Below are positions 53,729 through 61,317 of a stretch of DNA of 64,000 nucleotides, piece after piece; position 1 is the first letter of the stretch, and each line of letters opens with the position of its first letter. The notes beneath the pieces were generated by a model, which saw only the letters and a program-made list of their open reading frames with translations, searched no databases and was not told where the DNA came from. The stretch comes from Flavobacteriaceae bacterium (GTDB lineage Bacteria; Bacteroidota; Bacteroidia; Flavobacteriales; Flavobacteriaceae). Both the position numbers and the translations under genes were made by a program. The stretch covers positions 87,678-151,677 of the forward strand of contig JABABD010000015.1 of NCBI GenBank assembly GCA_014238425.1. The letters are read 5' to 3'.

Positions 53729-54598
53729 TTATTCTTTTATTGTTACGTCTCCATTCAACAGATCAAAATTCATCTGGACGCCTCCATTACCTATACTAAA
53801 CTCAGTATCTGCATTCATTTTGTAACGTGTACTCTTTTTACCTGACTTAACCTTAGTACTATTTATTTTTGAAGGCTTCAACTTCGTATCTATATTAGTA
53901 TAGATATCGCCATTCAATGTCTTGAAGGCTACATCCGCATTAAATCCTTTTTGAACAGAAATATTGATGTCGCCATTCAATGATTTATAAGTCGACTCTT
54001 CTGTTGGGTTTTTAGCATAGCTAATATTAATATCCTTATTTAAGGCATTGACATAGGTCTTTCCAGCAATATTCTCAAGCGTAATAGGTCCGTTTATATT
54101 ACTCACAGTAATATCTTTAGCCTGTACATTATGAACTTCAATCGCGCCTTGATTTATGGCACTCAGTTCCAAGTTTGTGTTTCGAGGTACCTTTATTTTA
54201 ATATTAAGTTTGTAATGGTAACGATTACCACTCCAGTTATTGTTATTATTATGACCGTATCGTCCAGTTTCTGGGTTGAATTTGGTATAAGGTGAATCTA
54301 AATAAACATAAATAATATCTTCGTGCGAAGCCACTTTCATACTTATTTCTGCTTTGCCTTGATTTAATTGTCTTTCGTTATTTCCTTTTATTTCCAAATC
54401 TCCAACCACTTGAACCGTGTTGCCATTATATCCTTCAACTTCTACCGAACCATGTACGTTATACACCGCTAAGAGGTTTTCTGCTGATTGGCTTGGGAAT
54501 TTAAGCTCTTCATTAATGGTCTCACTGTGTCTTTGTGCTTGGACAATACCAACTATAAGTAAGCATAGGCAGAGACTAATTTTTTTGATTGAATTCAT
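53729..54598 (-). CDS. DUF4097-family exported beta-repeat protein, copy 2
   Basis: A 289-residue exported protein. The signal peptide ends at VQAQ (about residue 21). DUF4097 strands recur (VYNVHGSVEVEGYNGNTVQVVGD, KVPRNTNLELSAINQGAIEVHNVQAKDITVSNINGP). It starts 17 bp after the HEAT/anti-sigma gene and is followed 4 bp later by copy 1. The two paralogues suggest duplication within the operon. Both are likely envelope proteins made when the associated sigma factor is active. Confidence 0.8.
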   Translation of the reverse strand: MNSIKKISLCLCLLIVGIVQAQRHSETINEELKFPSQSAENLLAVYNVHGSVEVEGYNGNTVQVVGDLEIKGNNERQLNQGKAEISMKVASHEDIIYVYLDSPYTKFNPETGRYGHNNNNNWSGNRYHYKLNIKIKVPRNTNLELSAINQGAIEVHNVQAKDITVSNINGPITLENIAGKTYVNALNKDINISYAKNPTEESTYKSLNGDINISVQKGFNADVAFKTLNGDIYTNIDTKLKPSKINSTKVKSGKKSTRYKMNADTEFSIGNGGVQMNFDLLNGDVTIKE

Positions 54599-54615
54599 AA
54601 TTGTTCGTTTTTTGA

Positions 54616-55443
54616 TTAAATAATTTGTCTGATTGATTCTTCCAACTTCTCCTTAACTGCAGAGTTGATATCAGGTTTCTGCAGTAAGGTTTCCATTGAA
54701 TTGATTGATGTTTGCTCTTTTAAGGTGACCATCAATTCAGCAAGAGCTATCTGTACTAATGGTGATTCTTGTTTTGTAATTGACATAACTAAGCCTTCTC
54801 TTACCTTAGGATTATCAACATACTTAGATAATGAGGCTACAGCAGCCAATCGCACATTTACATTGGTGTCTGTATTCAACATTTTGAACAAAGCAACAAT
54901 AACTTTATCTGTTGCATTATCAAATTTTGAAGCTTCAGAAACGGCTTTCAAACGTTTGCTTGCAGACGATTCATCTGCCAAGGACATGACCAATTGGGTG
55001 CGCACTTCGTCGGTTTCTTTTCTTGATTCTTGAATATCCATATCTACATATTTGGTTTCAACAGTTGCAGATGATTCATTCCATCCTTTCCCGATAAAGA
55101 AGCCAAACAATAACATAATGCTAGCTGCCAATAAAGGAATCAAAACATTGTTTCTTGAAAAGACATTAGGCTTATGATTCACTAATTGCTTAATCTTACT
55201 ATCTTCAATAGCACTATTAGCATTTGTCTGGGAATCAAGAAAATCGTAGAATGTAACATCCATACTCTCACTTGGCTCAAACTCATTGCTATCTAAACCA
55301 TTCTTAATAACTTCCCAATCTTCTATCTCTTTATAGAGTTCAGGATATGTTTTCAAATAAGCCTTGAATTCTTTTTCTTGCTGAACAGTCAACTTTCCTA
55401 AAACATAATCTGGAATTAATTCCTTGAATTCTTGTGCTTCCAT
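54616..55443 (-). CDS. Membrane protein with periplasmic HEAT repeats; candidate anti-sigma factor
   Basis: A 275-residue single-span protein. The cytoplasmic N-terminus (LIPDYVLGKLTVQQEKEFKAYLKTYPELYKEI, residues 9-40) resembles an anti-sigma zinc-finger-type helical bundle, but lacks the His-x3-Cys-x2-Cys metal site. A membrane helix is at about 99-118. The C-terminal periplasmic part is formed of HEAT repeats (SEASKFDNATDKVIVALFKMLN, TNVNVRLAAVASLSKYV, SPLVQIALAELMVTL). It begins 3 bp after the sigma factor gene ends, the standard anti-sigma position. Confidence 0.75.
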   Translation of the reverse strand: MEAQEFKELIPDYVLGKLTVQQEKEFKAYLKTYPELYKEIEDWEVIKNGLDSNEFEPSESMDVTFYDFLDSQTNANSAIEDSKIKQLVNHKPNVFSRNNVLIPLLAASIMLLFGFFIGKGWNESSATVETKYVDMDIQESRKETDEVRTQLVMSLADESSASKRLKAVSEASKFDNATDKVIVALFKMLNTDTNVNVRLAAVASLSKYVDNPKVREGLVMSITKQESPLVQIALAELMVTLKEQTSINSMETLLQKPDINSAVKEKLEESIRQII

Positions 55444-55446
55444 ATC

Positions 55447-56001
55447 TTAATACTTTTGCATTGCTAAATAGGTGGTTTTTAAATCCTGTAAAGCCCTATG
55501 TGCTTTTATTCTTGCCGAACCTTCGCTACACCCAATTATATTTCCAATCTCTTTATATTGCAATTGTTTCAACTTACTTAAAACAATGATTTCTCTTTTA
55601 TCCTGCGGTAGTTTCTCTATAGCTTGATTCAATAGTGTTACTTCCTCTTTCTTTTCCAGTTCATGTTGAACACTCTTTTCTCCTGATAACTTATAGGCCA
55701 CCTGACTCAAATCAACCGCTTCTTTATTCTTCACATTCTTATTATAATGGTCGTGACTTTCGTTTCTAGCTATCTGAAAAATCCAAGTCGTAAATTTACT
55801 ATCTTCAGTATATGTGTGCTTGTATTTCAGGATTCTCATAAATACATTCTGAACTAAATCTTCACTCAAACCAGTATCATAGTTTATCTGGAAAAAGAAA
55901 TTATAAAGCCATTTTTTATAGCGCTCATAAAGCAATCCGAGTAACTCTGTGTTTCCAGATTTCACCTTTAGCATGAGTGCATTGTCTGTTAGATCTTTCA
56001 A
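55447..56001 (-). CDS. ECF RNA polymerase sigma factor (module 3)
   Basis: A 184-residue ECF sigma factor. Region 2 is DTGLSEDLVQNVFMRILKYKHTYTEDSKFTTWIFQIARNESHDHY near residues 41-85, and region 4 is LPQDKREIIVLSKLKQLQYKEIGNIIGCSEGSARIKAHRALQDL near residues 130-173. The start is TTG at 56001: no in-frame ATG lies upstream, while the next downstream ATG would remove the conserved N-terminus KDLTDNALMLKVKSG. Upstream is a bipartite promoter shared with the neighbouring repeat-protein gene, suggesting autoregulation. Confidence 0.9.
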   Translation of the reverse strand: MKDLTDNALMLKVKSGNTELLGLLYERYKKWLYNFFFQINYDTGLSEDLVQNVFMRILKYKHTYTEDSKFTTWIFQIARNESHDHYNKNVKNKEAVDLSQVAYKLSGEKSVQHELEKKEEVTLLNQAIEKLPQDKREIIVLSKLKQLQYKEIGNIIGCSEGSARIKAHRALQDLKTTYLAMQKY

Positions 56002-56036
56002 ATCTTGATGGTTGGTTTTTTGATAATCTTATAAAT

Positions 56037-56064
56037 GTATACTTTACTTTTCAGTAAACGTTAC
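56037..56064 (-). promoter_or_regulatory. Candidate ECF-type promoter of sigma module 3
   Basis: On the minus strand GTAACG (56064-56059) is followed after 16 bp by GTATAC (56042-56037). The same bipartite site with the same spacing occurs at 57269-57296. The likely transcription start is near 56030, about 29 bp before the sigma TTG. Confidence 0.65.
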
Positions 56065-56072
56065 AAATCAAA

Positions 56073-57239
56073 TTAAATACCATGGATTTTAAGCTTGATA
56101 TAATCGGATAAATCCTTGGTGTTGTGCCCTCTTTTCATAGCACGTTCAATAAAATTAGCAGACACGCCGTGAATCTTAGCTTTTCTTAATTGAGACGTAG
56201 AAGGTTTGTTAATATTAGTATTCATTAAAGACTTAATATAGTTTGCACTAACGCTATGTACTGCAAAATTCTTTATGGTATTAGGGTCAAGATTCTTATA
56301 ACCCAGATTGTTCAGCTCATTAATGAATTTTGAGGATACTGAGTGTATGGCAAACTTTTTTATCATGTTTGGATCAAGGTTACGATACCCAGCCTTGTTC
56401 AATTCATTTATATAATCTACCGAAACGGAATGGATTGCAAAATTCTTAAGCATATTAGGTTCTAAATTGCCATATCCTGCATCTTTCAATCCCTTTACAT
56501 AATCTGTTGAAATCGAATGTACGGCGAACTTCTTTAACATATTAGCTTCCATATCTCCGTATCCTAGAGCTGCTAATTCATCAATATAGTCCTTGGACAC
56601 TCCGTGTATATAAAATTTTATCAACATATTGAGTTCCAATCCTTTATAATTAGTTGTCGCAATATCTTTAACGTATTCTAAAGTGACTCCCAATACGCTC
56701 ATTTTACCTAATTCTTTTAATGAAGGTCGATACCCTTCACGCTTTAATCCTTGTACATATTCTTTATCTATATCACCAAAAAAAAGTTTGAAAAAATAGT
56801 AATCTTTTTTGCCTTTAACATCATTATTTACACCTTCTTTATTTAAAAAATTCTCAAAATCGGTGCTTCTTTCAAACTTGTATTCTCCCGTTCCTCTCCT
56901 GCCGTTGAAGTTGCCTTGAAATGTAACCGTGCCAGCCGCTCGAGTTAATAGAGTTTCGTTAGCAGATGTCTCTGTATTAGCAAATTCTTCTTCAGGGAAT
57001 GAATATCCTATAGTAAATCCTTTATGCCTATTTCTTGAGCTATCAGAAAATTGAACATATACATAACCATCTTCAGCAGTGGCATTCCAAAACCCAGAAC
57101 TTACATCTGGATTATTACCATTGATATTAAAGGATGAATAGTGATGGTTGTTGTGGTTTTTTTTCTTCTTGTCTTGGCTATTGGCGTTTTGAAAGATGAA
57201 CAATACAGCTAAAAGCAAACATATTCTTAATGGTTTCAT
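56073..57239 (-). CDS. Exported protein built of eight 29-residue repeats
   Basis: A 388-residue exported protein. The signal peptide ends near ANSQ (about residue 22). Residues 154-385 are eight consecutive units of exactly 29 residues, with consensus H-G/S-V/I-S-x-x-Y/F-I/V-x-x-L-x-x-x-G-Y-x-N/D-L/M-x-x-N-x-x-K-x-F-A-V/I; the chain ends at the His-Gly-Ile of a ninth. The first unit is divergent and the middle five are nearly identical. I know this His-Gly-Val-Ser repeat type from other exported and M56-associated proteins, but not its function. The promoter matches that of the adjacent sigma gene. Confidence 0.75.
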   Translation of the reverse strand: MKPLRICLLLAVLFIFQNANSQDKKKKNHNNHHYSSFNINGNNPDVSSGFWNATAEDGYVYVQFSDSSRNRHKGFTIGYSFPEEEFANTETSANETLLTRAAGTVTFQGNFNGRRGTGEYKFERSTDFENFLNKEGVNNDVKGKKDYYFFKLFFGDIDKEYVQGLKREGYRPSLKELGKMSVLGVTLEYVKDIATTNYKGLELNMLIKFYIHGVSKDYIDELAALGYGDMEANMLKKFAVHSISTDYVKGLKDAGYGNLEPNMLKNFAIHSVSVDYINELNKAGYRNLDPNMIKKFAIHSVSSKFINELNNLGYKNLDPNTIKNFAVHSVSANYIKSLMNTNINKPSTSQLRKAKIHGVSANFIERAMKRGHNTKDLSDYIKLKIHGI

Positions 57240-57268
57240 AGTGATTGAATTTTGATTGTTATAACACT

Positions 57269-57296
57269 GTAAACTGGACTTTTATAAAAACGTTAC
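57269..57296 (-). promoter_or_regulatory. Candidate ECF-type promoter of the repeat-protein gene
   Basis: GTAACG (57296-57291) with a 16-bp spacer and GTTTAC (57274-57269) on the minus strand match the site before the sigma gene, including flanking TTGTAACGTTT and AAAAGT in the spacer. The ATG at 57239 follows the predicted start by about 25 bp. Confidence 0.65.
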
Positions 57297-57337
57297 AAGG
57301 AATTCTATATTTTTCATGTTTATGATTACATTACCAT

Positions 57338-57835
57338 ATGAAAAGCCAAGTTTTTGAAGTTCATATTGAAGGGATGCAACAAGGTGGTCACTCAATTCTT
57401 GTTCCAGCCTCTGTAGCAGAGCCTTTCCTAAAATCGCAAGATAAAAGAGTGCGCGTTGAGGCATCATTCAAGGATAAAAAAATCAGCATTCATTCCTATC
57501 TTCAAAAAGGCAAGTCAGGAAATTACAGGATAACTTTCAGCAAAGCCAATCAAAAAGCCATTGGCATTTTTCCAACAGATTATTTTAACCTCCAATTATT
57601 CGAAAACACAACCAAATACGGTGTCGAAGTTCCAGAAGAAATGGAGGCCGTATTATTGAGTGATCATGACGGTTATGAAATTTTTGAGTCATTGACACCT
57701 GGCAGAAAACGCGGTCTTATATATGCCATTTCAAGGTATAGGAATTCTCAAACTAGAATTAATAAATCCTTGACCCTTATGGAAAACCTTAAGCGCGGCA
57801 TTCGGAATCCTCCGGATATGCTCAAGTCACTTTAA
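57338..57835 (+). CDS. YdeI-type/DUF1905 protein
   Basis: A 165-residue protein. The N-terminal part (EVHIEGMQQGGHSILVPASVAEPF, VRVEASFKDKKISIHSYLQKGKSGNYRITFSKANQKAIGI) is a small beta domain of the DUF1905 type. The C-terminus (FESLTPGRKRGLIYAISRYRNSQTRINKSLTLMENLKRG) is the short OmdA/YdeI helical segment. It has no export signal and is divergent from the repeat-protein gene, with about 100 bp between starts. The function is unknown; it has a distant domain in common with the gene at 40631-41197. Confidence 0.75.
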   Translation: MKSQVFEVHIEGMQQGGHSILVPASVAEPFLKSQDKRVRVEASFKDKKISIHSYLQKGKSGNYRITFSKANQKAIGIFPTDYFNLQLFENTTKYGVEVPEEMEAVLLSDHDGYEIFESLTPGRKRGLIYAISRYRNSQTRINKSLTLMENLKRGIRNPPDMLKSL

Positions 57836-57906
57836 TTTATGATTTGCAATTACTCGATTATCTACTTACCTTGTGAAGACAAAGAAACTAACGAAACATA
57901 CATATA

Positions 57907-58473
57907 ATGAAAAAAATATACGTTTTATTGACAGCAATGATATTGGTTTTTGCAACAGCCTGTAAGAAAGAGAAAAAAGAAGTTGAAAAGAAAGCAGAAG
58001 AAGTTGTGGAAACCATGAAAGTCAAGAAACTTAAAACCACTTTATCTCCTAAAAGTGATAGTAAAGTGTCTGGTAATGTGGTTTTCACAGAAGAACATGG
58101 TGTTGTAAAAATGGAGGCTATCATGGAAGGTCTAAGCGCTGGAGAGCATGCCATTCATTTACATGAAAAAGCAGATTGTTCATCAGCGGATGGAAAATCA
58201 ACAGGTGGGCACTGGAACCCAACTTTTACCGATCACGGAAAATGGGGTGATGCTACAGGCTATCATAAAGGTGATATCGGTAACTTTACGGCCACTGAAA
58301 GTGGATTGGCAACAGTTAATTTCTCAACAGAAGAATGGTGCATAGGATGTGGTGATGAGAAAAAAGACATCACTGGCAAAGCAGTAGTTGTACATCAAGG
58401 CACAGACGATTTCGTATCCCAACCATCAGGTGCAGCAGGCTCTAGAGTAAGCTGTGCTGGAATCATTGAGTAA
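57907..58473 (+). CDS. Cu/Zn superoxide dismutase family lipoprotein
   Basis: A 188-residue exported dismutase. The lipobox TAC is at Cys19, followed by a charged linker. Copper and zinc ligands appear in the order expected for SodC: HAIHLHEKADCSSADGKSTGGHWNP, HGKWGDATGYHKGD and a final VVVHQGTDD. The intrachain disulfide Cys pair (EKADCSS and SRVSCAGI) is also present. It would convert superoxide to hydrogen peroxide in the periplasm. It is a single gene with a terminator. Confidence 0.9.
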   Translation: MKKIYVLLTAMILVFATACKKEKKEVEKKAEEVVETMKVKKLKTTLSPKSDSKVSGNVVFTEEHGVVKMEAIMEGLSAGEHAIHLHEKADCSSADGKSTGGHWNPTFTDHGKWGDATGYHKGDIGNFTATESGLATVNFSTEEWCIGCGDEKKDITGKAVVVHQGTDDFVSQPSGAAGSRVSCAGIIE

Positions 58474-58490
58474 ATTAACATATTGATCCT

Positions 58491-58519
58491 GAAAAAGCTG
58501 CATAATGCAGCTTTTTTTA
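58491..58519 (+). terminator. Intrinsic terminator of the superoxide dismutase gene
   Basis: A stem of AGCTGCA (58496-58502) and TGCAGCT (58506-58512), extended by A:T pairs and followed by a T-tract. Confidence 0.88.
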
Positions 58520-58561
58520 TATCTCCTATTTCAGTAATTTCGTGAGGTACTAAAGCCATGT

Positions 58562-59092
58562 ATGGAGCTCGATCAACTCATTAGTAAATTTCAACAAAAA
58601 GATGCCCAAGCATTCGAAGCCCTGTACCATATGTATAGTGCCAGTATGCAAGGTGCTATTTATAATATTGTTAGAGATGAGGACATCGCAGAGGAAGTCA
58701 TGCAGGATGTCTTTGTTAAGGCATGGCATAGCGCGGATAGTTACTCGGCTAAAAAAGGACGTTTTTTTACCTGGCTTGTCAATATAGCGCGAAATGCTGC
58801 TATCGACAAAACTCGTTCCAAGGCCTTCAAGAACTCACGACAAAACCTCAATACTGATTATTTCGTAGATATCATTGAAACTCAAGACAGTTTGGATAAC
58901 CAAACCGATGCGATCGGTATAAAGAAATTCGTCACTAAATTAGCGGACAAATGCAAAGAGGTGATAGAATTATTATATTTCAAGGGTTATACTCAAAAAG
59001 AAGCGTCTGAAGAACTGGATATGCCAATAGGCACCATAAAAACAAGGAATAGGCAATGCATACAAGAACTCCGTAATATGGTTCTTGAATAG
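58562..59092 (+). CDS. ECF RNA polymerase sigma factor (module 4)
   Basis: A 176-residue ECF sigma factor of the SigK type. Region 2 contains DEDIAEEVMQDVFVKAWHSADSYSAKKGRFFTWLVNIARNAAIDKTR near residues 39-85, and region 4 contains LADKCKEVIELLYFKGYTQKEASEELDMPIGTIKTRNRQCIQEL near residues 128-171. The start is an ATG, unlike the other three sigma genes in the window. It is followed after 2 bp by an RskA-type anti-sigma gene, the usual pairing for this class. Confidence 0.92.
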   Translation: MELDQLISKFQQKDAQAFEALYHMYSASMQGAIYNIVRDEDIAEEVMQDVFVKAWHSADSYSAKKGRFFTWLVNIARNAAIDKTRSKAFKNSRQNLNTDYFVDIIETQDSLDNQTDAIGIKKFVTKLADKCKEVIELLYFKGYTQKEASEELDMPIGTIKTRNRQCIQELRNMVLE

Positions 59093-59094
59093 TT

Positions 59095-59898
59095 ATGACA
59101 AAAGAAGAATACATAACATCTGGATTATTAGAGCTATACGTAGCCGGAACACTTTCTGAAAAAGAAAATCAAGAAGTCTATGAGGCTACACAGAAGTATC
59201 CCGAAGTCCTGCGAGAAGTGCTTGAGATAGAAGCTGCTGTTGTAAAACTAACGGCTGCTGTATCTCCTGGATCTTCTAGTTCTTTTCCTGATATAAAACC
59301 AAGATTAGGTTTAGATATCTCTAAAACAAAAGTCGTATCGCTTGACAAATCTAAAACCAATTGGCTTACCTACACAGGATGGGCTGCAGCTATTATTTTG
59401 GGTGCTGGATTGTTCTGGCAGCTAAATATCAATAGCGACCTAGAATCTCAAATTATGATTACAGATACAAAACAAGGCGTATTGGAAGCTGAGATCGAAG
59501 CCTCCAAAACAAGTTTAAAAGAAGCCAATGCGTTTATTAAAACTATACAAGACCGAGATATTATTACTATACCTCTTGGAGGACAAACCGTATCGCCTAG
59601 TGCCTACGCACAAGTGTATTGGGACAAGAAGACCAATACGGTGTATTTAGACGCTAGCGGACTTCCAGAATTACCTTCAGGAAAAGTCTATCAATTCTGG
59701 TCGTTAACTTTGAACCCATTGACACCAACCGATATGGGTGTTATCGAGAATTTTAGTGGTGACACTAACAAGATCTTTAAGATTGAGAACTCCAACGAAT
59801 CTCAAGCTTTTGGTATCACTCTAGAACCAGAAGGTGGTAGCTCATCGCCAACGCTGGAGCAACTCTATGCGTTGGGCGTTGTAGAGAAAACCTCTTAA
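59095..59898 (+). CDS. RskA-type anti-sigma factor
   Basis: A 267-residue single-span anti-sigma protein. The cytoplasmic N-terminal anti-sigma domain (residues 1-88, with SGLLELYVAGTLSEKENQEVYEATQKYPEVLREVLEIE) is followed by a membrane helix at about 91-110. The extracytoplasmic RskA domain (about 150-267) contains GGQTVSPSAYAQVYWDKKTNTVYLDASGLPELPSGKVYQFW. Such proteins hold the sigma factor at the membrane until regulated proteolysis. It lies directly after the sigma gene. Confidence 0.88.
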   Translation: MTKEEYITSGLLELYVAGTLSEKENQEVYEATQKYPEVLREVLEIEAAVVKLTAAVSPGSSSSFPDIKPRLGLDISKTKVVSLDKSKTNWLTYTGWAAAIILGAGLFWQLNINSDLESQIMITDTKQGVLEAEIEASKTSLKEANAFIKTIQDRDIITIPLGGQTVSPSAYAQVYWDKKTNTVYLDASGLPELPSGKVYQFWSLTLNPLTPTDMGVIENFSGDTNKIFKIENSNESQAFGITLEPEGGSSSPTLEQLYALGVVEKTS

Positions 59899-59976
59899 AG
59901 CGATAAACAACACCAAAAGGTGCTCATATCCGGGAAATTAAACCGATAATAGTTACTTTTGGTACTCATATAACCA

Positions 59977-59988
59977 GTTGTACGTAAG
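59977..59988 (+). repeat. 5' boundary of cassette-like segment 1
   Basis: GTTGTACGTAAG is the reverse complement, over the first 10 bases, of TACGTACAAC at the start of the palindrome downstream (60405-60414). In integron logic this is the first bases of a cassette cut after the G at 59977. Confidence 0.5.
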
Positions 59989-60021
59989 TCTTAAACCAAT
60001 AGTTAATCTGCTAAAATTCAT

Positions 60022-60402
60022 ATGAAATATTACTTTTTATTGTTTATCGGATTCGTTTGTTTGGGATGTTCTGCTCAATCCGATTGTGAAAAATTCAAGA
60101 ACGGGAAGTTTAAACTAGATGACCTAAAATTAGGATTTGAATCGATTATTGAAAGGAATGATTCCATTCAGGTTGAAAGAAATTTGACAATGAATACCGT
60201 CTCCAAGTTTAAAATTACGTGGAAAAACTCATGTGAATATAGCCTGGACATAATTTCTGGAAATGATGAGCTTGTGAATGCTTTTAAGGGTAAAACTCTG
60301 AACGTCAAAATTATTTCTACTCATGCGAATGAATATACATTTGAAGCTTGGATTGATGGAATAGACCATGTCGCAACGCAAACCGTGAAAAGAATTGAAT
60401 AA
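60022..60402 (+). CDS. Small lipoprotein of unknown function (cassette-like segment 1)
   Basis: A 126-residue lipoprotein with lipobox LGC at Cys16 (KYYFLLFIGFVCLGCSAQ). The mature part is a short mixed fold (DCEKFKNGKFKLDDLKLGFESIIERNDSIQVERN; WKNSCEYSLDIISGND) with three Cys residues. I recognise similar small flavobacterial lipoproteins but no named family. It is the only gene of the first cassette-like segment, placed between the 5' boundary sequence at 59977 and the palindrome that begins 2 bp after its stop. Confidence 0.7.
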   Translation: MKYYFLLFIGFVCLGCSAQSDCEKFKNGKFKLDDLKLGFESIIERNDSIQVERNLTMNTVSKFKITWKNSCEYSLDIISGNDELVNAFKGKTLNVKIISTHANEYTFEAWIDGIDHVATQTVKRIE

Positions 60403-60403
60403 C

Positions 60404-60540
60404 CTACGTACAACAACGTGTATAATTCATAGTGTTTAAAGATGGTTCGGGAAATTCTGTCGAATTTTCGCACTCTCTGCCCTTTTTTGCTAACTTAGTT
60501 CTCCAACACTACGAAACCATACACGAACACGTTGTGTGTA
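60404..60540 (+). repeat. attC-like imperfect palindrome, copy A
   Basis: The outer arms ACAAC (60410-60414) and GTTGT (60531-60535) are inverted. The inner arms run from CGTGTATAATTCATAGTGTT (60417-60436) to AACACTACGAAACCATACACG on the right. The left spacer between outer and inner arms is 3 nt and the right spacer is 6 nt, as at copy B. The core includes TTGCTAACTTAGTT, also shared with copy B. It contains no gene; an open frame read through it is spurious. Confidence 0.65.
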
Positions 60541-60569
60541 ATACGACGACCAAACTACACCAAAATAGA

Positions 60570-61247
60570 ATGAACAGAGTTGATCGCCTAATAAATATTC
60601 TACTAACGCTACAGTCTAAAAAGTTTGTAACTACAAAAACATTTTCAGAAAAATATAAATTAAGTGAAAGAACTATATATAGAGATATAAAAGCATTAAA
60701 CGAAATCGGTGTTCCAGTTTATTTTGAACCCAATAAAGGATATGGTTTAATGGAAGGTTATTTTTTACCTCCACTAACATTTACAATTGAAGAAGCAAAC
60801 TCTCTATTATTATTACAAACTTTAGCAGATAAATTTACCGATAAATCCATACTACAAAAATCAAATTCTGCTCTTGAAAAAATTAAAGCAGTTTTAAAAT
60901 ATAATGATTGGAAAAAGTATGAAGAAATAGCTTCTAAATTAGAAGTTTATATTCCTAATGATACTAATAACAAAAATGATTTTTTATCAAAAATTCAAAA
61001 TGCCATTCTTGAAAAGAATATTTTAAAAATTTCATATACGGATAATAACAACAATAAAACTCTAAGAGAAATAGAACCTTTAGGGTTAATATTTTATACA
61101 AATCAATGGCATTTATTAGCTTGGTGTACATCAAGAGAAGATTATAGGGATTTTATAGTAAATTCAATCAATCAATTGAGTATATCTCCAAAGCATTTCA
61201 CAAAAGAACATTCTTATACTATTCAGGACTATATGAAAATATTTTAA
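60570..61247 (+). CDS. HTH/WYL-domain (YafY-type) transcriptional regulator
   Basis: A 225-residue regulator. The start is the ATG at 60570 (MNRVDRLINILLTLQSKKFVTTK), which is the usual N-terminus. Upstream codons in the same frame come from the palindromic repeat. The N-terminal HTH (EKYKLSERTIYRDIKALNEIGVPVYFEPNKGYGLMEGYFLPPLTFT) occupies residues 28-75, and a C-terminal WYL domain lies at about 135-225 (REIEPLGLIFYTNQWHLLAWC). WYL proteins bind small ligands. It is followed by a TGACA-N6-TGTCA palindrome and the downstream genes it may control. Confidence 0.85.
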   Translation: MNRVDRLINILLTLQSKKFVTTKTFSEKYKLSERTIYRDIKALNEIGVPVYFEPNKGYGLMEGYFLPPLTFTIEEANSLLLLQTLADKFTDKSILQKSNSALEKIKAVLKYNDWKKYEEIASKLEVYIPNDTNNKNDFLSKIQNAILEKNILKISYTDNNNNKTLREIEPLGLIFYTNQWHLLAWCTSREDYRDFIVNSINQLSISPKHFTKEHSYTIQDYMKIF

Positions 61248-61262
61248 TTTTTCTCTTTTTAC

Positions 61263-61278
61263 TGACATAGGGTTGTCA
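61263..61278. promoter_or_regulatory. Candidate operator of the YafY-type regulator
   Basis: TGACA-TAGGGT-TGTCA is a 5-bp inverted repeat with a 6-bp spacer, 40 bp before the following gene. It is the kind of site expected for the adjacent regulator; the assignment is by position. Confidence 0.5.
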
Positions 61279-61289
61279 TATCGGGTCCT

Positions 61290-61297
61290 TATGTTTG
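61290..61297 (+). promoter_or_regulatory. Candidate -7 box for the gene at 61318
   Basis: TATGTTTG matches TAnnTTTG and lies 20 bp before the ATG at 61318 and just after the palindrome. The TTG at 61273-61275 is only 14 bp upstream, short of the usual 19. Confidence 0.4.
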
Positions 61298-61317
61298 TGT
61301 TATTAAATAGCACAGAT

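Noticed and set aside
57338..57835. Tandem-repeat or CRISPR-like structure in the 56-57 kb repeat gene
   Set aside because: The periodic sequence at 56073-56780 is protein-coding with an 87-bp period and diverged units, without spacers; no CRISPR array is present in the window.
59913..59962. Hairpin CCAAAAG/CTTTTGG and the direct repeat GGTRCTCATAT before cassette segment 1 as an attI site
   Set aside because: The arms are short and the spacing is unlike known attI sites; with no integrase nearby I cannot support it.
60432..60569. Upstream 46-codon extension of the WYL regulator
   Set aside because: These codons lie within the attC-like palindrome, and the family starts at MNRVDRLINILLTLQ.
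61273..61317. TTG start for the DUF1579-like gene copy 1
   Set aside because: It lies within the candidate operator, and the ATG at 61318 begins a proper signal peptide.
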